Shown here piece by piece: positions 8,370 through 17,276 of a stretch of 47,238 nt of DNA (position 1 is its first letter; each line of letters opens with the position of its first letter). This stretch comes from JBNJGT01 sp051819765 (lineage in GTDB: Archaea > Nanobdellota > Nanobdellia > Woesearchaeales > JACJVW01). The position numbers and the translations under genes were made by a program. The notes beneath the pieces were generated by a model, which was given only the letters and a program-made list of their open reading frames with translations, made no database searches and was not told the DNA's origin. The DNA lies in the NCBI GenBank assembly GCA_051819765.1, contig JBNJGT010000003.1, forward strand, positions 1-47,238, read 5' to 3'.

Positions 8370-9388
8370 AAATAATCTCAATGTATGGAAAAAAACAGGG
8401 AACAGGTGGCATCGAAAGTCTTCTGAGCAATCAGAAAGGATTTGAGATACAGGACATCTGGACTAATGAGCCAGATCCTGAATCCGATGAGGCAGCAGAA
8501 GATATCTTCAACCAGTTTTATGCCGCATTACCAGCTGATCTTCTCCACATTCACTCACCCAATATTTATGCGGGGTATGTTGCAGCCATGGTTGCCAAGG
8601 AAGAAGGGATACCCTCCATCGCAACATTCCATTATGGCGGATACACCAATTGGCCGCATCTACAAGAAAGGGAAGAGATGATGCAGGATACATTCAATAT
8701 AGTAGATCATATAATATGCGTCAGCAAAGCCAGTCAAGAGGCCATAGAAAAGGAGAATTCATCCGTTATCTATAATGGGATAGAACCATCTCAGTTCTAC
8801 CCAATGGAAAAAAACAGGGACCAAGGGAATGATCTGAGAATCATCTATCCTGCAAAGATATGTCATAGCAAAGGCCAAAAGGATCTCGTCTATATTGGAC
8901 AAAAGCTTCTACAGGAAGGAGTTCCCTTTGAGATTAATCTTGTGGGAAAAAATGCAGACCCGCGGTATCGGTATGACTTGGAGACTGACATAAAAGAAAA
9001 AGAGCTTAGCGATTATATCCACATACACAAGCCGGTCCCATTAGACAAGATGAACGAATTGTACAACAAACACAATCTCCTAATCTTCCCCAGCAAAATG
9101 GAGGGATTAGGGTTGATATCACTTGAAGCACAAGCTGTTGGGATCCCGGTGGTACTGTATGATTCAGGTGGTATGAAAGAGACAATAATTGAGAATGAAA
9201 CAGGCTTCAGTGTAGAGTATAATGATACCTATGCTTTATTTGAGCGATCAATGCAACTTTACCATGATCCGAATCTCAGAAGAGAGATGGGGCGGAGAGG
9301 AATAATAAACGTCAAGGAAAACTTCACAATCGAACAAATGCTACACCAACAAAAGACTCTTTATGAAAGAATGATTAAAGGGCATTAA
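8366..9388 (+). CDS. GT4-family glycosyltransferase
   Basis: A 340-residue GT-B glycosyltransferase. The N-terminal Rossmann half has DLLHIHSPN near 66 and the strand IPSIATFHYGG; the linker has ICVSKAS and VIYNGIEPSQFYP near 135, typical of the GT4 family. The donor half carries GLGLISLEAQAVGIPVVLYD near 250, where the EX7E-type acidic pair binds the nucleotide sugar, and ENETGF. It would transfer a sugar from an NDP- or GDP-sugar with retention of configuration. There is no membrane segment, so it is cytosolic or peripheral. It is coupled to the upstream nucleotidyltransferase by an ATGA overlap, and it ends 32 nt before a convergent gene. Acceptor unknown. Confidence 0.9.
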   Translation: MKIISMYGKKQGTGGIESLLSNQKGFEIQDIWTNEPDPESDEAAEDIFNQFYAALPADLLHIHSPNIYAGYVAAMVAKEEGIPSIATFHYGGYTNWPHLQEREEMMQDTFNIVDHIICVSKASQEAIEKENSSVIYNGIEPSQFYPMEKNRDQGNDLRIIYPAKICHSKGQKDLVYIGQKLLQEGVPFEINLVGKNADPRYRYDLETDIKEKELSDYIHIHKPVPLDKMNELYNKHNLLIFPSKMEGLGLISLEAQAVGIPVVLYDSGGMKETIIENETGFSVEYNDTYALFERSMQLYHDPNLRREMGRRGIINVKENFTIEQMLHQQKTLYERMIKGH

Positions 9389-9420
9389 ATCAATTGCTCT
9401 ACAAACAACACAATCAAACC

Positions 9421-10122
9421 CTATTTCATAACATACTTTGGATCAGTATACACGTATCTGACTGATAACTCATCCGTTCCAAGGGTATCAAGCAACCTTT
9501 TTCCATGATCAAGTAGTTTGAATCCCTTATACACATTTTCCAAGCGCAGGACATTACCACCCTCGTGATCACAAAGAAGGATTTGAGTTCCCGCAATACG
9601 CTCTTTACCTGCTTGTGACCCATAATTGAAATGCTTCTTCTCCTCAAGTTGCGTGTCGCCGGCTCTAACTTCAAGCAGTCTGACTATCCCCTCAAGGTCA
9701 TCTAGCTGGTCCCGAGTTATTGTTACTTGTTTTTCCAAAGGATTCTCATCAATTGTTTTGAATCCACTATACGCAGCCTCATAATAGTCTCCTGGCTTCA
9801 TAGGAGGAGTGATATCCCAGACATACCCCCTATATACTGATCGTTTCGTCTCATGAACTTCCCCATCCTCATACTCATCAAATCGATATGCCGTGCCCAG
9901 ATAGCTCGCACGTGAGAAATGTTCATTAGTATAATCCACATCATTGTGAGTGATTTGATTCAAATCTACAATCGCCGGAAACCGCAAACGCTGCAATTCT
10001 CCTTCATTCATATAATTTGGATCCTCGCGAACTTTTTTCAATGCAGTCAGAGCACCTGAAGATTTCTTTATCTTCTTTCGTTTCCGGCGTCCAAATTTTG
10101 ATTTGAAATCATCCTTTGCCAT
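9421..10122 (-). CDS. Basic protein of unknown function
   Basis: A 233-residue protein starting MAKDDFKSKFGRRKRKKIKK, with a strongly basic N-terminal tail (about residues 7-20) and then a mixed alpha/beta body with many aromatic residues and no Cys cluster or membrane helix. I recognise no family. The basic tail could bind nucleic acid or acidic membrane lipids. An upstream TTG at 10137 leaves the frame open, but a TATA-like GTTTAAA at 10144-10150 lies 26 nt from the ATG at 10122, which is therefore the better start. It converges on the glycosyltransferase gene and diverges from the GT2 gene, with which it shares an A/T-rich promoter region of about 100 nt. Confidence 0.65.
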   Translation of the reverse strand: MAKDDFKSKFGRRKRKKIKKSSGALTALKKVREDPNYMNEGELQRLRFPAIVDLNQITHNDVDYTNEHFSRASYLGTAYRFDEYEDGEVHETKRSVYRGYVWDITPPMKPGDYYEAAYSGFKTIDENPLEKQVTITRDQLDDLEGIVRLLEVRAGDTQLEEKKHFNYGSQAGKERIAGTQILLCDHEGGNVLRLENVYKGFKLLDHGKRLLDTLGTDELSVRYVYTDPKYVMK

Positions 10123-10195
10123 CTTAGAGAGGAACAACTAATGGTTTAAAAACATTTTGGAATGTTACTACTATAAAGTTTAATAAACTGATAAG

Positions 10196-10204
10196 ATATT
10201 TAAA
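10196..10204 (+). promoter_or_regulatory. TATA box, leaderless promoter of the GT2 gene
   Basis: ATATTTAAA centred near 10200, 27 nt before the ATG at 10227. Confidence 0.65.
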
Positions 10205-10226
10205 TGCCAGCAACCTCCAAACAGAT

Positions 10227-12215
10227 ATGCTGGAATATCTCATAGGGTTAAGTGGAGTGGCCATGGACACAATTGACTATTCAATAAAATTTACCCTAGC
10301 AAGCAAGAACAAACCCAAAGAAAAAGAATATCCGGATTTATGGAAATCACTAGACGGCAAAATTGCATTCCTGGTGAATTTGTACGCCCCTGATGAGGAT
10401 AAGCTTGAAGAGCTGTCCTATTTACAAGAAAGAGAGAACTATAAGACATACCTTCCCTGGGTGCATCTTGCACTCAATAATGGAACAAAAAGTGACAAAG
10501 CACAGGTTCTCGAGCAAAACCCAAGGATCGGAGGAGTATACCTCTTTGGCCTGGGAAACGACAAGGCAGCAAACCTTGCCCACATCACCCAGCTACTCCC
10601 GGAATCAATCGACACAGTCGTCATAAAGGACTATTACAGCAAGATCAAGGACTTCTCGACCTTCCTCAAAGCAGTGTATGATTTCAGGGAGAGCGACGCT
10701 GCAGCCCTTGCAGTACCCATCGTTCCCAACAATGATCCGAACTGGTGCCAGAATCGCCTCCTTACAAGACTACAGGAACACGAGTATGACCTTGCCATGA
10801 ACCTCGGCCGCAGGGCACTAGGGTTATTGGGAGCCTCAACAGTCAGCGGTGCCTGCTCAGCATTCAAACGCAAAGCCTTAGAAGACTTGATTAAGCAGAA
10901 CAGCTATGACTGGATCGGTGAAGATTTCGAGAACTCAGTGCTAACCATCGGAAAAGGAAAAAAGATCTACTTCGATCCACGACCACAAGTGGTGACCACA
11001 CACTCACCCAGCAGCTACAAGCGGCTCTATCTTCAGCGAAGAGGCTGGGAACGTGCCCGCCTGAAAGTCACCAATGACAATCTGTTTACACCACTCAAGG
11101 GCCTCTGGAAGGATTTCAAGGAGAATAATACCTACAAGACACTTGCAAAAGGCCTCTCAAAAGAGAACCTCACGAATCGTGGAAAAACCGTGGGAAAAGA
11201 TGCAGCCTTTAGCTATCAATTCTATATCCAAAACTGCCTCTTTGAGACCCTCGGTATGATACCAAAAGCCTACAGTATCCCGATCATCGGTCTTGCCGCG
11301 GCAAACTTCATCGAGACAAACCTGGGCTCAAACATACTGCCCGAAACCATAAAACTCTTTCCCACCGACATCGAAGTCTCAACCAGCGCAAAGGCCTTCA
11401 AAGTATATGCGACAGGACTGGCCGCCTGGTCAGGACTCAATCTCTTTCACCTCAGCCAGAGCGATCTGCCGCACAAGAGAAAACGGATCAAGGCTGCAGC
11501 ATTATTTCCCGTGTACAAACTGGGCCTTCTAGGCCCAAGCTTTGCAGGAGCGACAAGATTCACAAAAGAATTCTATCGTATGAACATCAAAGGTGACAAG
11601 AGTGTCAACCGGTTCGAGGAATGCGCAGGATCACTTCCCATACAGATCAGATATGACGCAAACAAGACTACAGAGCTCTCCGCTGAACTGAACAGGTTCT
11701 CCGGTGACAAGCAATACTTCAACAACATCTTCTACAAGACAGATTACCACGACATCATGGTTGCAAAGCTTGACCCGGCATTCCAAAAAGCATTCAACCT
11801 GCCAGAGGCAGAATACCATGCCGCCGCAAACCTGATTAACAAGGAATTAAGCATCTATACACTCGAGGAATTCACAAGACTATTGGCACCCCAACTGTCA
11901 GTCGAAGATATCGAACTAAAACCGCAGAAATCAATCACCCAGGAAGGATGGCTTCAGAACAAGAAGAGAGCAGTCCACACACTCTACACAATCAACACCC
12001 AGGACAGGGCACAAGTATTCTACTCACAGCACAAGCGCAAGCACAAATTCACCTACCTGGGCAACACAACCCCTGCCCCACTCGAACCCCACTCATTTGA
12101 GCTGGATCTGTTATACGATGAAGATGACAATAGGTTTACCTGGTACAAGGATGAAGAAGAAATAATATCCGGTGATATCAACATTGAAGAGATATCACCA
12201 GAACCATATGCCTAA
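10227..12215 (+). CDS. Membrane GT2 glycosyltransferase (polysaccharide-synthase-like)
   Basis: A 662-residue protein related to processive family 2 glycosyltransferases such as PgaC, BcsA and hyaluronan synthase. The core shows VSGACSAFKRKAL near 206-218 (acceptor loop), WIGEDFENS near 229 with the catalytic G-E-D, IYFDPRPQVVTTHSPSSY, and QRRGW at 270-274 in place of Q-x-x-R-W. The usual DxD appears only as KDYYS near 134. These deviations suggest a divergent donor or altered activity. Hydrophobic segments lie at about 330-375, 393-412 and 425-450; the last 190 residues form a soluble domain I do not recognise. It converges, with overlapping stop codons, on a four-gene operon of exported proteins, which suggests that its product is a surface polysaccharide handled by them. 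Confidence 0.75.
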   Translation: MLEYLIGLSGVAMDTIDYSIKFTLASKNKPKEKEYPDLWKSLDGKIAFLVNLYAPDEDKLEELSYLQERENYKTYLPWVHLALNNGTKSDKAQVLEQNPRIGGVYLFGLGNDKAANLAHITQLLPESIDTVVIKDYYSKIKDFSTFLKAVYDFRESDAAALAVPIVPNNDPNWCQNRLLTRLQEHEYDLAMNLGRRALGLLGASTVSGACSAFKRKALEDLIKQNSYDWIGEDFENSVLTIGKGKKIYFDPRPQVVTTHSPSSYKRLYLQRRGWERARLKVTNDNLFTPLKGLWKDFKENNTYKTLAKGLSKENLTNRGKTVGKDAAFSYQFYIQNCLFETLGMIPKAYSIPIIGLAAANFIETNLGSNILPETIKLFPTDIEVSTSAKAFKVYATGLAAWSGLNLFHLSQSDLPHKRKRIKAAALFPVYKLGLLGPSFAGATRFTKEFYRMNIKGDKSVNRFEECAGSLPIQIRYDANKTTELSAELNRFSGDKQYFNNIFYKTDYHDIMVAKLDPAFQKAFNLPEAEYHAAANLINKELSIYTLEEFTRLLAPQLSVEDIELKPQKSITQEGWLQNKKRAVHTLYTINTQDRAQVFYSQHKRKHKFTYLGNTTPAPLEPHSFELDLLYDEDDNRFTWYKDEEEIISGDINIEEISPEPYA

Positions 12216-13198
12216 CTGATGATCAAAGGCCGATAGACAGTCCGGTGTTTCTCAGCTGACCAGATATCAAGTCGCACACCATATTCACCTGCAGGGGCAT
12301 CCTGTGGGATCTCAAGCAAAAAGACATACGACTCTTTGTCTCCTGAATCAAAGTCACTCAGTCTTCTTTTCGGCGCAATCACACTCAACTCGGGGATTGA
12401 GACCCTGACAGTCGCTTCTTCATAATCAAAATCTCCCGTGTTTTCAAAAGCGACCCGCATATTGACAACGGTTCCCGCTTCAACTGGTTCAAGCTCTCCA
12501 CCAAGTGTGTTGAAATGTGGGACACCGATATTATCTTGGGTAGACTCCTCTTCCACATCTGCACCATCAAGGGCATAAGTACACGGCCAATTATACCGGT
12601 TGTAGACCACGTTGGTTGTATTAGGGATAGTGAAGCTGTAATTGTAGCAACCCTCGCCAACGACTTCCAAGTCGTCATCATAACTGAAGTTATTGTCCCC
12701 ATTCTGGTCGTACCTACATAAGTCGATGACTCCGTCACCATCAGTGTCATTATACCATTCATCGAAACTCTCATTGTTTGGATTTGGGACCAGATAACTG
12801 TAATCACTATCAACATAGATTGCCTCAAAGACACCATCAAAATCCATATCATAAGTATACACATCAGCAATCCCATCATCATTACTGTCGTAGTTCTTCC
12901 GATCATACAATCCGTCCTCGTTCAGGTCCGCATACCAATGATTCACAGTCTGTCGAGAATCAGGATACGTACGGGTGGTATATTCTGCATAGCAATTCCC
13001 GTCCAGATCATACTGGAAGTAATCAACGCGACCATCCTGGTCTACATCGTAATTCCATCGATCGAACTGTCGATCATCTGTTGTATCAGCATACCACGAA
13101 TCCGTGTTGCCGTCATTGTAAAGTCTGTCCTCATTCTGTTCATAGAGACCATAAACAGAAAGAGCCAGTACCACCAAAAGTATAAGCGCTTTCTTCAT
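12212..13198 (-). CDS. Secreted Asp-rich calcium-loop protein with a CARDB/NEW3-like domain
   Basis: A 328-residue exported protein. A signal peptide or anchor (MKKALILLVVLALSVYG) is followed by about 150 residues packed with D-x-D-x-D-G loops (for example DVDQDGRVD, DLNEDGLYD, DSNDDGIAD, DTDGDGVID), similar to EF-hand-like, dockerin or thrombospondin-3 calcium repeats. The last 90 residues have a beta-sandwich pattern with FENTGDFDYEEATVRVS and PAGEYGVRLDI, as in CARDB/NEW3 domains that bind sugars or other proteins. The start at 13198 gives an ATGA overlap with the preceding gene's stop; an earlier start at 13213 is open but less likely. It is the last gene of the exported operon, and it probably acts outside the cell as a Ca-stabilised adhesin or matrix protein. 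Confidence 0.75.
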   Translation of the reverse strand: MKKALILLVVLALSVYGLYEQNEDRLYNDGNTDSWYADTTDDRQFDRWNYDVDQDGRVDYFQYDLDGNCYAEYTTRTYPDSRQTVNHWYADLNEDGLYDRKNYDSNDDGIADVYTYDMDFDGVFEAIYVDSDYSYLVPNPNNESFDEWYNDTDGDGVIDLCRYDQNGDNNFSYDDDLEVVGEGCYNYSFTIPNTTNVVYNRYNWPCTYALDGADVEEESTQDNIGVPHFNTLGGELEPVEAGTVVNMRVAFENTGDFDYEEATVRVSIPELSVIAPKRRLSDFDSGDKESYVFLLEIPQDAPAGEYGVRLDIWSAEKHRTVYRPLIIS

Positions 13199-14373
13199 TG
13201 TGTCTTCCTCCATTGTTTGTATAAATCGCTTTGTTGGATAAAATCATCGGAACCTATTCCATGATACGCGACTGAAAATGAGACACCCGGCCGATCCAGC
13301 ACACCAAAAGCCTTTTGAAGTTCCCGATGACAATCATCGTAATCCTTACCAGGCACATTGAAACTGACTCGATCCCGGCTTTCCTTGTACGGGTACATCT
13401 CTTTGAATGCCTGTTGAGAGAAATCAGAGGTCTCAAACCCTGCAACAAGATGACAATCAGCATGGCTGGCATAGGCAAAGAATGGCTTGAGCCGATCGAT
13501 GATACCATCCTCCGGACCATGGATATCCCCCTCCGCAAAACTACGATAAGCAGTAACATCAATCCGATCCAGGATGTCCATCGCATGCTTGTAAAATTCC
13601 TTTTCCTTACCTTCAAACTCAAGCACCTGGTTCCACCAGGAATCAACAGTGAACGACACAATCAGATCCCGTTCACTGCCATAGGCATGATACTCCTTCA
13701 TCAACCCAAGCAATGCCCTGTTTTGCTCACGTGCCTCATCACCCTCTACATGGGAATAGAGCTCGGCATTGAAGATGATACCGCGCAACCCAGGGTCTCC
13801 ACTATTATTGAACTCAGCAATATCATCCATGATACGCTTACCGATATTCGGTTTATCCAGCACAGGATTTTTCGTCTGATCAAAATCAGTGGACACAGCC
13901 ACCATTCCCTCAAGACCAGTCGAATCAAGAAAATCACGAACCCTATCAGGGTGCTGGTTCAGGTATTCACTAGCGCGACAATAATCATTGTCATTCTTTG
14001 CAGGGTCCTTGTGTATAAAGCCAAGATAAAGCAGGTTCACATCCAAAAAATCATTGATACGGTTGAATTGGGAAAGATCATCCCGAAGTATTGTATCCTC
14101 AAGGTACCATGCCCACCTGGATGCATTGAAAGACACTTCATGTGATTCATACCCTTTCAATTCTCCTTCAGCTACAGACCGGCTCACATAAGATTCCACC
14201 TTGGTAGTATCAAGCCTTTGTTCGTTTCCGTTGCAAAAGGGGATGAATGGCAACGCCAAAAGGGCTGCTCCCACGAGATAATGTCCTGCCTTAGGCCGCT
14301 TGAACTGACCAAACCGATTCTTAAGACCCGCCATCCGGGGCTGTTTGTCCAGTTCAATATCTATATCAACCAT
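13195..14373 (-). CDS. Membrane-anchored TIM-barrel protein, glycosidase-like
   Basis: A 392-residue protein with a short basic cytoplasmic tail, one membrane segment at about 31-48, and an outside domain with TIM-barrel periodicity. Strand ends carry acidic residues as in glycosidases: GIIFNAELYSH near 200, DLIVSFTVDSW near 235, DVTAYRSFAEG near 275, LVAGFETSDF near 310 and SFSVAYHGIG near 368. The Glu residues in NAELY and GFET are candidate catalytic groups. No GH family was identified. It starts about 2 nt after the upstream gene and overlaps the next by ATGA. Its place between a helical scaffold and a calcium-loop protein, opposite a GT2 synthase, resembles PgaB or PelA-type hydrolases in exopolysaccharide operons. 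That functional reading is inference. Confidence 0.65.
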   Translation of the reverse strand: MVDIDIELDKQPRMAGLKNRFGQFKRPKAGHYLVGAALLALPFIPFCNGNEQRLDTTKVESYVSRSVAEGELKGYESHEVSFNASRWAWYLEDTILRDDLSQFNRINDFLDVNLLYLGFIHKDPAKNDNDYCRASEYLNQHPDRVRDFLDSTGLEGMVAVSTDFDQTKNPVLDKPNIGKRIMDDIAEFNNSGDPGLRGIIFNAELYSHVEGDEAREQNRALLGLMKEYHAYGSERDLIVSFTVDSWWNQVLEFEGKEKEFYKHAMDILDRIDVTAYRSFAEGDIHGPEDGIIDRLKPFFAYASHADCHLVAGFETSDFSQQAFKEMYPYKESRDRVSFNVPGKDYDDCHRELQKAFGVLDRPGVSFSVAYHGIGSDDFIQQSDLYKQWRKTQ

Positions 14374-14375
14374 GG

Positions 14376-17276
14376 TTATCGTGGAAGGATACCAGCCTCA
14401 TTGCTGAGTTTCAGATAGGTCTGCCGCAAGGCATCTCTAGGAAGCTTGCCTACCTTGTGATAATTATGCTCAGGATCAGCTGCAGAATACAACATCTGGA
14501 CTTGATCAGCGACGATACTGCCAGGGACTGGCCCGTTACCATCACAGAACTCCCGTATCCCCTCGTAAAATTTGTAGGCGTTTGCGACAAGTGCATTCAC
14601 ATCCTCCTGCGGTTCGACGAGAAAAGACAAGTGTTTCGCGATATAACCCACATGCAACAAGGTCTCATCAGTGAGAGAGTCAGCCGCATCAAACAGATCT
14701 GTCCACGCGTTTGCTACCTTAGCTATGGAACGATAATTATACTGTTGACGTGGCGTATAGCGAGAGCTGTTCGGCTCAATACCAGGAATCTGGACCTCAA
14801 GATCAGGGATCTGTATCAGTTGGGATGTTATCTCCTGTACCGCGTCAAGCCCGATTCCATGAGAGTAAGCGCCATTGATGACATCCCCCGTCTTTCGCAC
14901 GTAAAGCAGCCGTGATTCGTTTCGCTCATCATTGCATTTCTTATTGAAGAATTCTAGAAAGTCCAATGCAGCAGTATAAGAGACAGCTCCATCCTCGATA
15001 GCTTCAATGTTACCAAACTCCGCCGCAGCCCTAAACAGCTTCTCAGCGTAGATACCAGCAATATCAAGTCCCTCATAGTAAGCATGCTCCGATGTGCCAA
15101 TCTTTGAGAGATCAACGGAATCAAAGGCATACTCGCTCAGATTCAATGCCTCAACACCCTGGAGTATATCGATTCTTGCTTCATCAGTGAGGTGTGGTGT
15201 CCGTGCCCGGTACTGCTGGATTGATTTCTCAAGTATGTTTGGGTTATCCTTGAACAACTGATTTGCTTCAGGTTTGAAAGCCTTGACTGCAGCAAGAATC
15301 GCATCCTCAGTCTCATAGAAATTTTCCTGCGGTGTTTTCATGATATCATTAGCAAGCTTTTCAGGTTGTAATATGCCAAGTTCAGGCTTGCCTTTGTACA
15401 CATGAGGCCGCCTCTCCATATCCACCTTTGTCTCCTGCCAGGATTCCATGACCGAATCCATACGTTCAAGCGTCTCATCCAGAGTAAGCCCCACGTTGTC
15501 CATGAATTGGACAATCTTTACCGCGGGCTTTACAAACACATTCGGAACCAGATCATACTTTTGGGATTCCAGAAAATTCTCCTGTGACATAGAATGCAGA
15601 ACCAGCCGATTGAACACCTGCTCATAGGAGTCAACCTGCCCGGGTTCCAGGGAATCCAACACAGACGCGACAGCACCAGCATACTTCTCAGGGTGCAGGT
15701 ACCCTTTCTCTGAAGGTGCAGTCTGTGCAATAAGTGCCATCGCATCAGCGATCTGGTCCAATGAATGCCCGTTCCTGCTTCCAGCCACAAGCATAAGATT
15801 CGCATTCTTCACATAATAAGCAAGCTTGTCCTTATCCGTTGCAAACTCTGCGAAATCCTCCAGAAACTCAAGGGAGTCTTTGAAGGAATAACCAGCAAGT
15901 TCTGCAGTGACTGTGAAATCAACTGCATTGTTGATCAATTCGTACGTGTAGCCCTGGATTCGTTCAAGAACGGGAAGCTGCTTGAGCTTGCTCTCGCTCG
16001 GATCAAAATCAGTGAATCCCCCTACCACCGGCAACCGTGACAGCGTCTTGAACGCCTTTCTGCACTGGGATTCCAGATCAGAATCAACTTGGAGGTCATT
16101 CATATCCGCAGTCTCATGCAGTTTATCTTTCCAGAAATTCGCCTCATTCAACGGCCTGTAACGCCCCTTGAACTGCAAGGCCTCAATATTCTCAGTGATG
16201 AACGGTACTGACATGATTGAATTATAAAAGGCAAGCGTATCAGGGGTCTTTGTGAGTTTTTTCTTGAAGACATGTTCTTGTACCATGCTTGCCTGATAGC
16301 CTTCAACAGGCATCTTGAGTGCAAGGCCAACCACAGTTTCAGGGGTGAGGTTATGGCCCTTTTCACGCAGAAAATTTCCTGCATCCTCCAAATCACTCTT
16401 CATCTCCTCGAAAGTCCAGCTGATATCCTTGCTTTCCTGTAAGGACTTCAGTCTACCATACAGCTCGCCCGCAAGCCGTGTGTAAGTGACCGGACTCTCA
16501 GCTTGCGGTACACTCTGCACCAGGATGTCAAGAACACTATTGTAATCATCATTCGCACCCCAACCGTCTGTATTGATGAGACCCTCACTATGCCGGAGTG
16601 CCTCCAGAAGTGTTTCCGGGTCATGGAACTTTTTATCCTCAGATATCTTCGAAAGATACGCAAGCCGTGTAAGCGTGGAATCCGGGTCGACCTTAGGGAA
16701 GTTGTCCACCAGGCTTGACGCAGGTTCCGAAAGTGCGCTGTACGTATCCTGCGTTCCACAGGCGTGCAGAAACCCTCGAGCGAGATCCAGCTTATCTCTC
16801 GGCCTATCCAGCACCAACTCCACAGATGAAGCCAAATCACCTACAGTCCACTTATGCTTACCATTGGGAGCAGGGGCCAGGATTTCATGATCGCTTACCA
16901 CCTCCGCAAGCGTCTGCAAGGTCACATCATGTTCATTGGCATAATCTATCAAACGACGCGTAACATCTGGTATCAGATTGTCATGCTCCAAAAAGTAACC
17001 CTTCGGAAACGTATGCACATTCAAGGCATCCGCTACATAAGCCATGAGCGTTATTTCAGTATCTCTGAATTCGGCGAACTCACCCTTATCATCCATGTAG
17101 GAATCATAATTTTCCTCAATGATCCGTTCGATCCGATTACGCTCCTGGCCGGTAACCCCAATGCTCTCTGTGATTTTTTCTGCGTTCGGTGAATACCAGA
17201 AAAAAGCCTGCGCCGGCTGTGTGGCAACTGTTGCAGCAAGTGCGGTACCAAGTAAAAGACTAGTAAATTTATTCAT
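14376..17276 (-). CDS. Large exported helical-repeat-like protein
   Basis: A 966-residue protein when started at the ATG at 17276: MNKFTSLLLGTALAATVATQPAQA is a clear Sec signal with an A-x-A cleavage site. The mature part is almost wholly alpha-helical, with evenly spaced amphipathic helices of 12-20 residues joined by short Pro/Gly/Asp turns and recurring phrases such as TPETVVGLALK, TLLEALRHSE and SLDQIADAMAL. This fits an alpha-solenoid (TPR-like or HEAT-like), although no canonical TPR consensus is evident. There is no C-terminal membrane helix. The start overlaps the previous gene's end by 8 nt. Its size and helical-repeat look match the periplasmic scaffold of exopolysaccharide exporters (PgaA, BcsC, AlgK). 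The fold is inferred by eye only. Confidence 0.65.
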   Translation of the reverse strand: MNKFTSLLLGTALAATVATQPAQAFFWYSPNAEKITESIGVTGQERNRIERIIEENYDSYMDDKGEFAEFRDTEITLMAYVADALNVHTFPKGYFLEHDNLIPDVTRRLIDYANEHDVTLQTLAEVVSDHEILAPAPNGKHKWTVGDLASSVELVLDRPRDKLDLARGFLHACGTQDTYSALSEPASSLVDNFPKVDPDSTLTRLAYLSKISEDKKFHDPETLLEALRHSEGLINTDGWGANDDYNSVLDILVQSVPQAESPVTYTRLAGELYGRLKSLQESKDISWTFEEMKSDLEDAGNFLREKGHNLTPETVVGLALKMPVEGYQASMVQEHVFKKKLTKTPDTLAFYNSIMSVPFITENIEALQFKGRYRPLNEANFWKDKLHETADMNDLQVDSDLESQCRKAFKTLSRLPVVGGFTDFDPSESKLKQLPVLERIQGYTYELINNAVDFTVTAELAGYSFKDSLEFLEDFAEFATDKDKLAYYVKNANLMLVAGSRNGHSLDQIADAMALIAQTAPSEKGYLHPEKYAGAVASVLDSLEPGQVDSYEQVFNRLVLHSMSQENFLESQKYDLVPNVFVKPAVKIVQFMDNVGLTLDETLERMDSVMESWQETKVDMERRPHVYKGKPELGILQPEKLANDIMKTPQENFYETEDAILAAVKAFKPEANQLFKDNPNILEKSIQQYRARTPHLTDEARIDILQGVEALNLSEYAFDSVDLSKIGTSEHAYYEGLDIAGIYAEKLFRAAAEFGNIEAIEDGAVSYTAALDFLEFFNKKCNDERNESRLLYVRKTGDVINGAYSHGIGLDAVQEITSQLIQIPDLEVQIPGIEPNSSRYTPRQQYNYRSIAKVANAWTDLFDAADSLTDETLLHVGYIAKHLSFLVEPQEDVNALVANAYKFYEGIREFCDGNGPVPGSIVADQVQMLYSAADPEHNYHKVGKLPRDALRQTYLKLSNEAGILPR

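Noticed and set aside
9520..9539. Near match to the Tn5/Nextera mosaic end (GAATCCCTTATACACATTTT; another frame reads M-C-I-R-D-S)
   Set aside because: It lies inside a continuous gene frame (residues NVYKGFKLL), matches only partly, and no break or duplication is seen, so it is chance and not an adaptor scar.
13315..14145. 276-codon open frame on the plus strand
   Set aside because: Antisense to the membrane-anchored TIM-barrel gene, whose start overlaps, signal/anchor segment and strand pattern are far stronger evidence.
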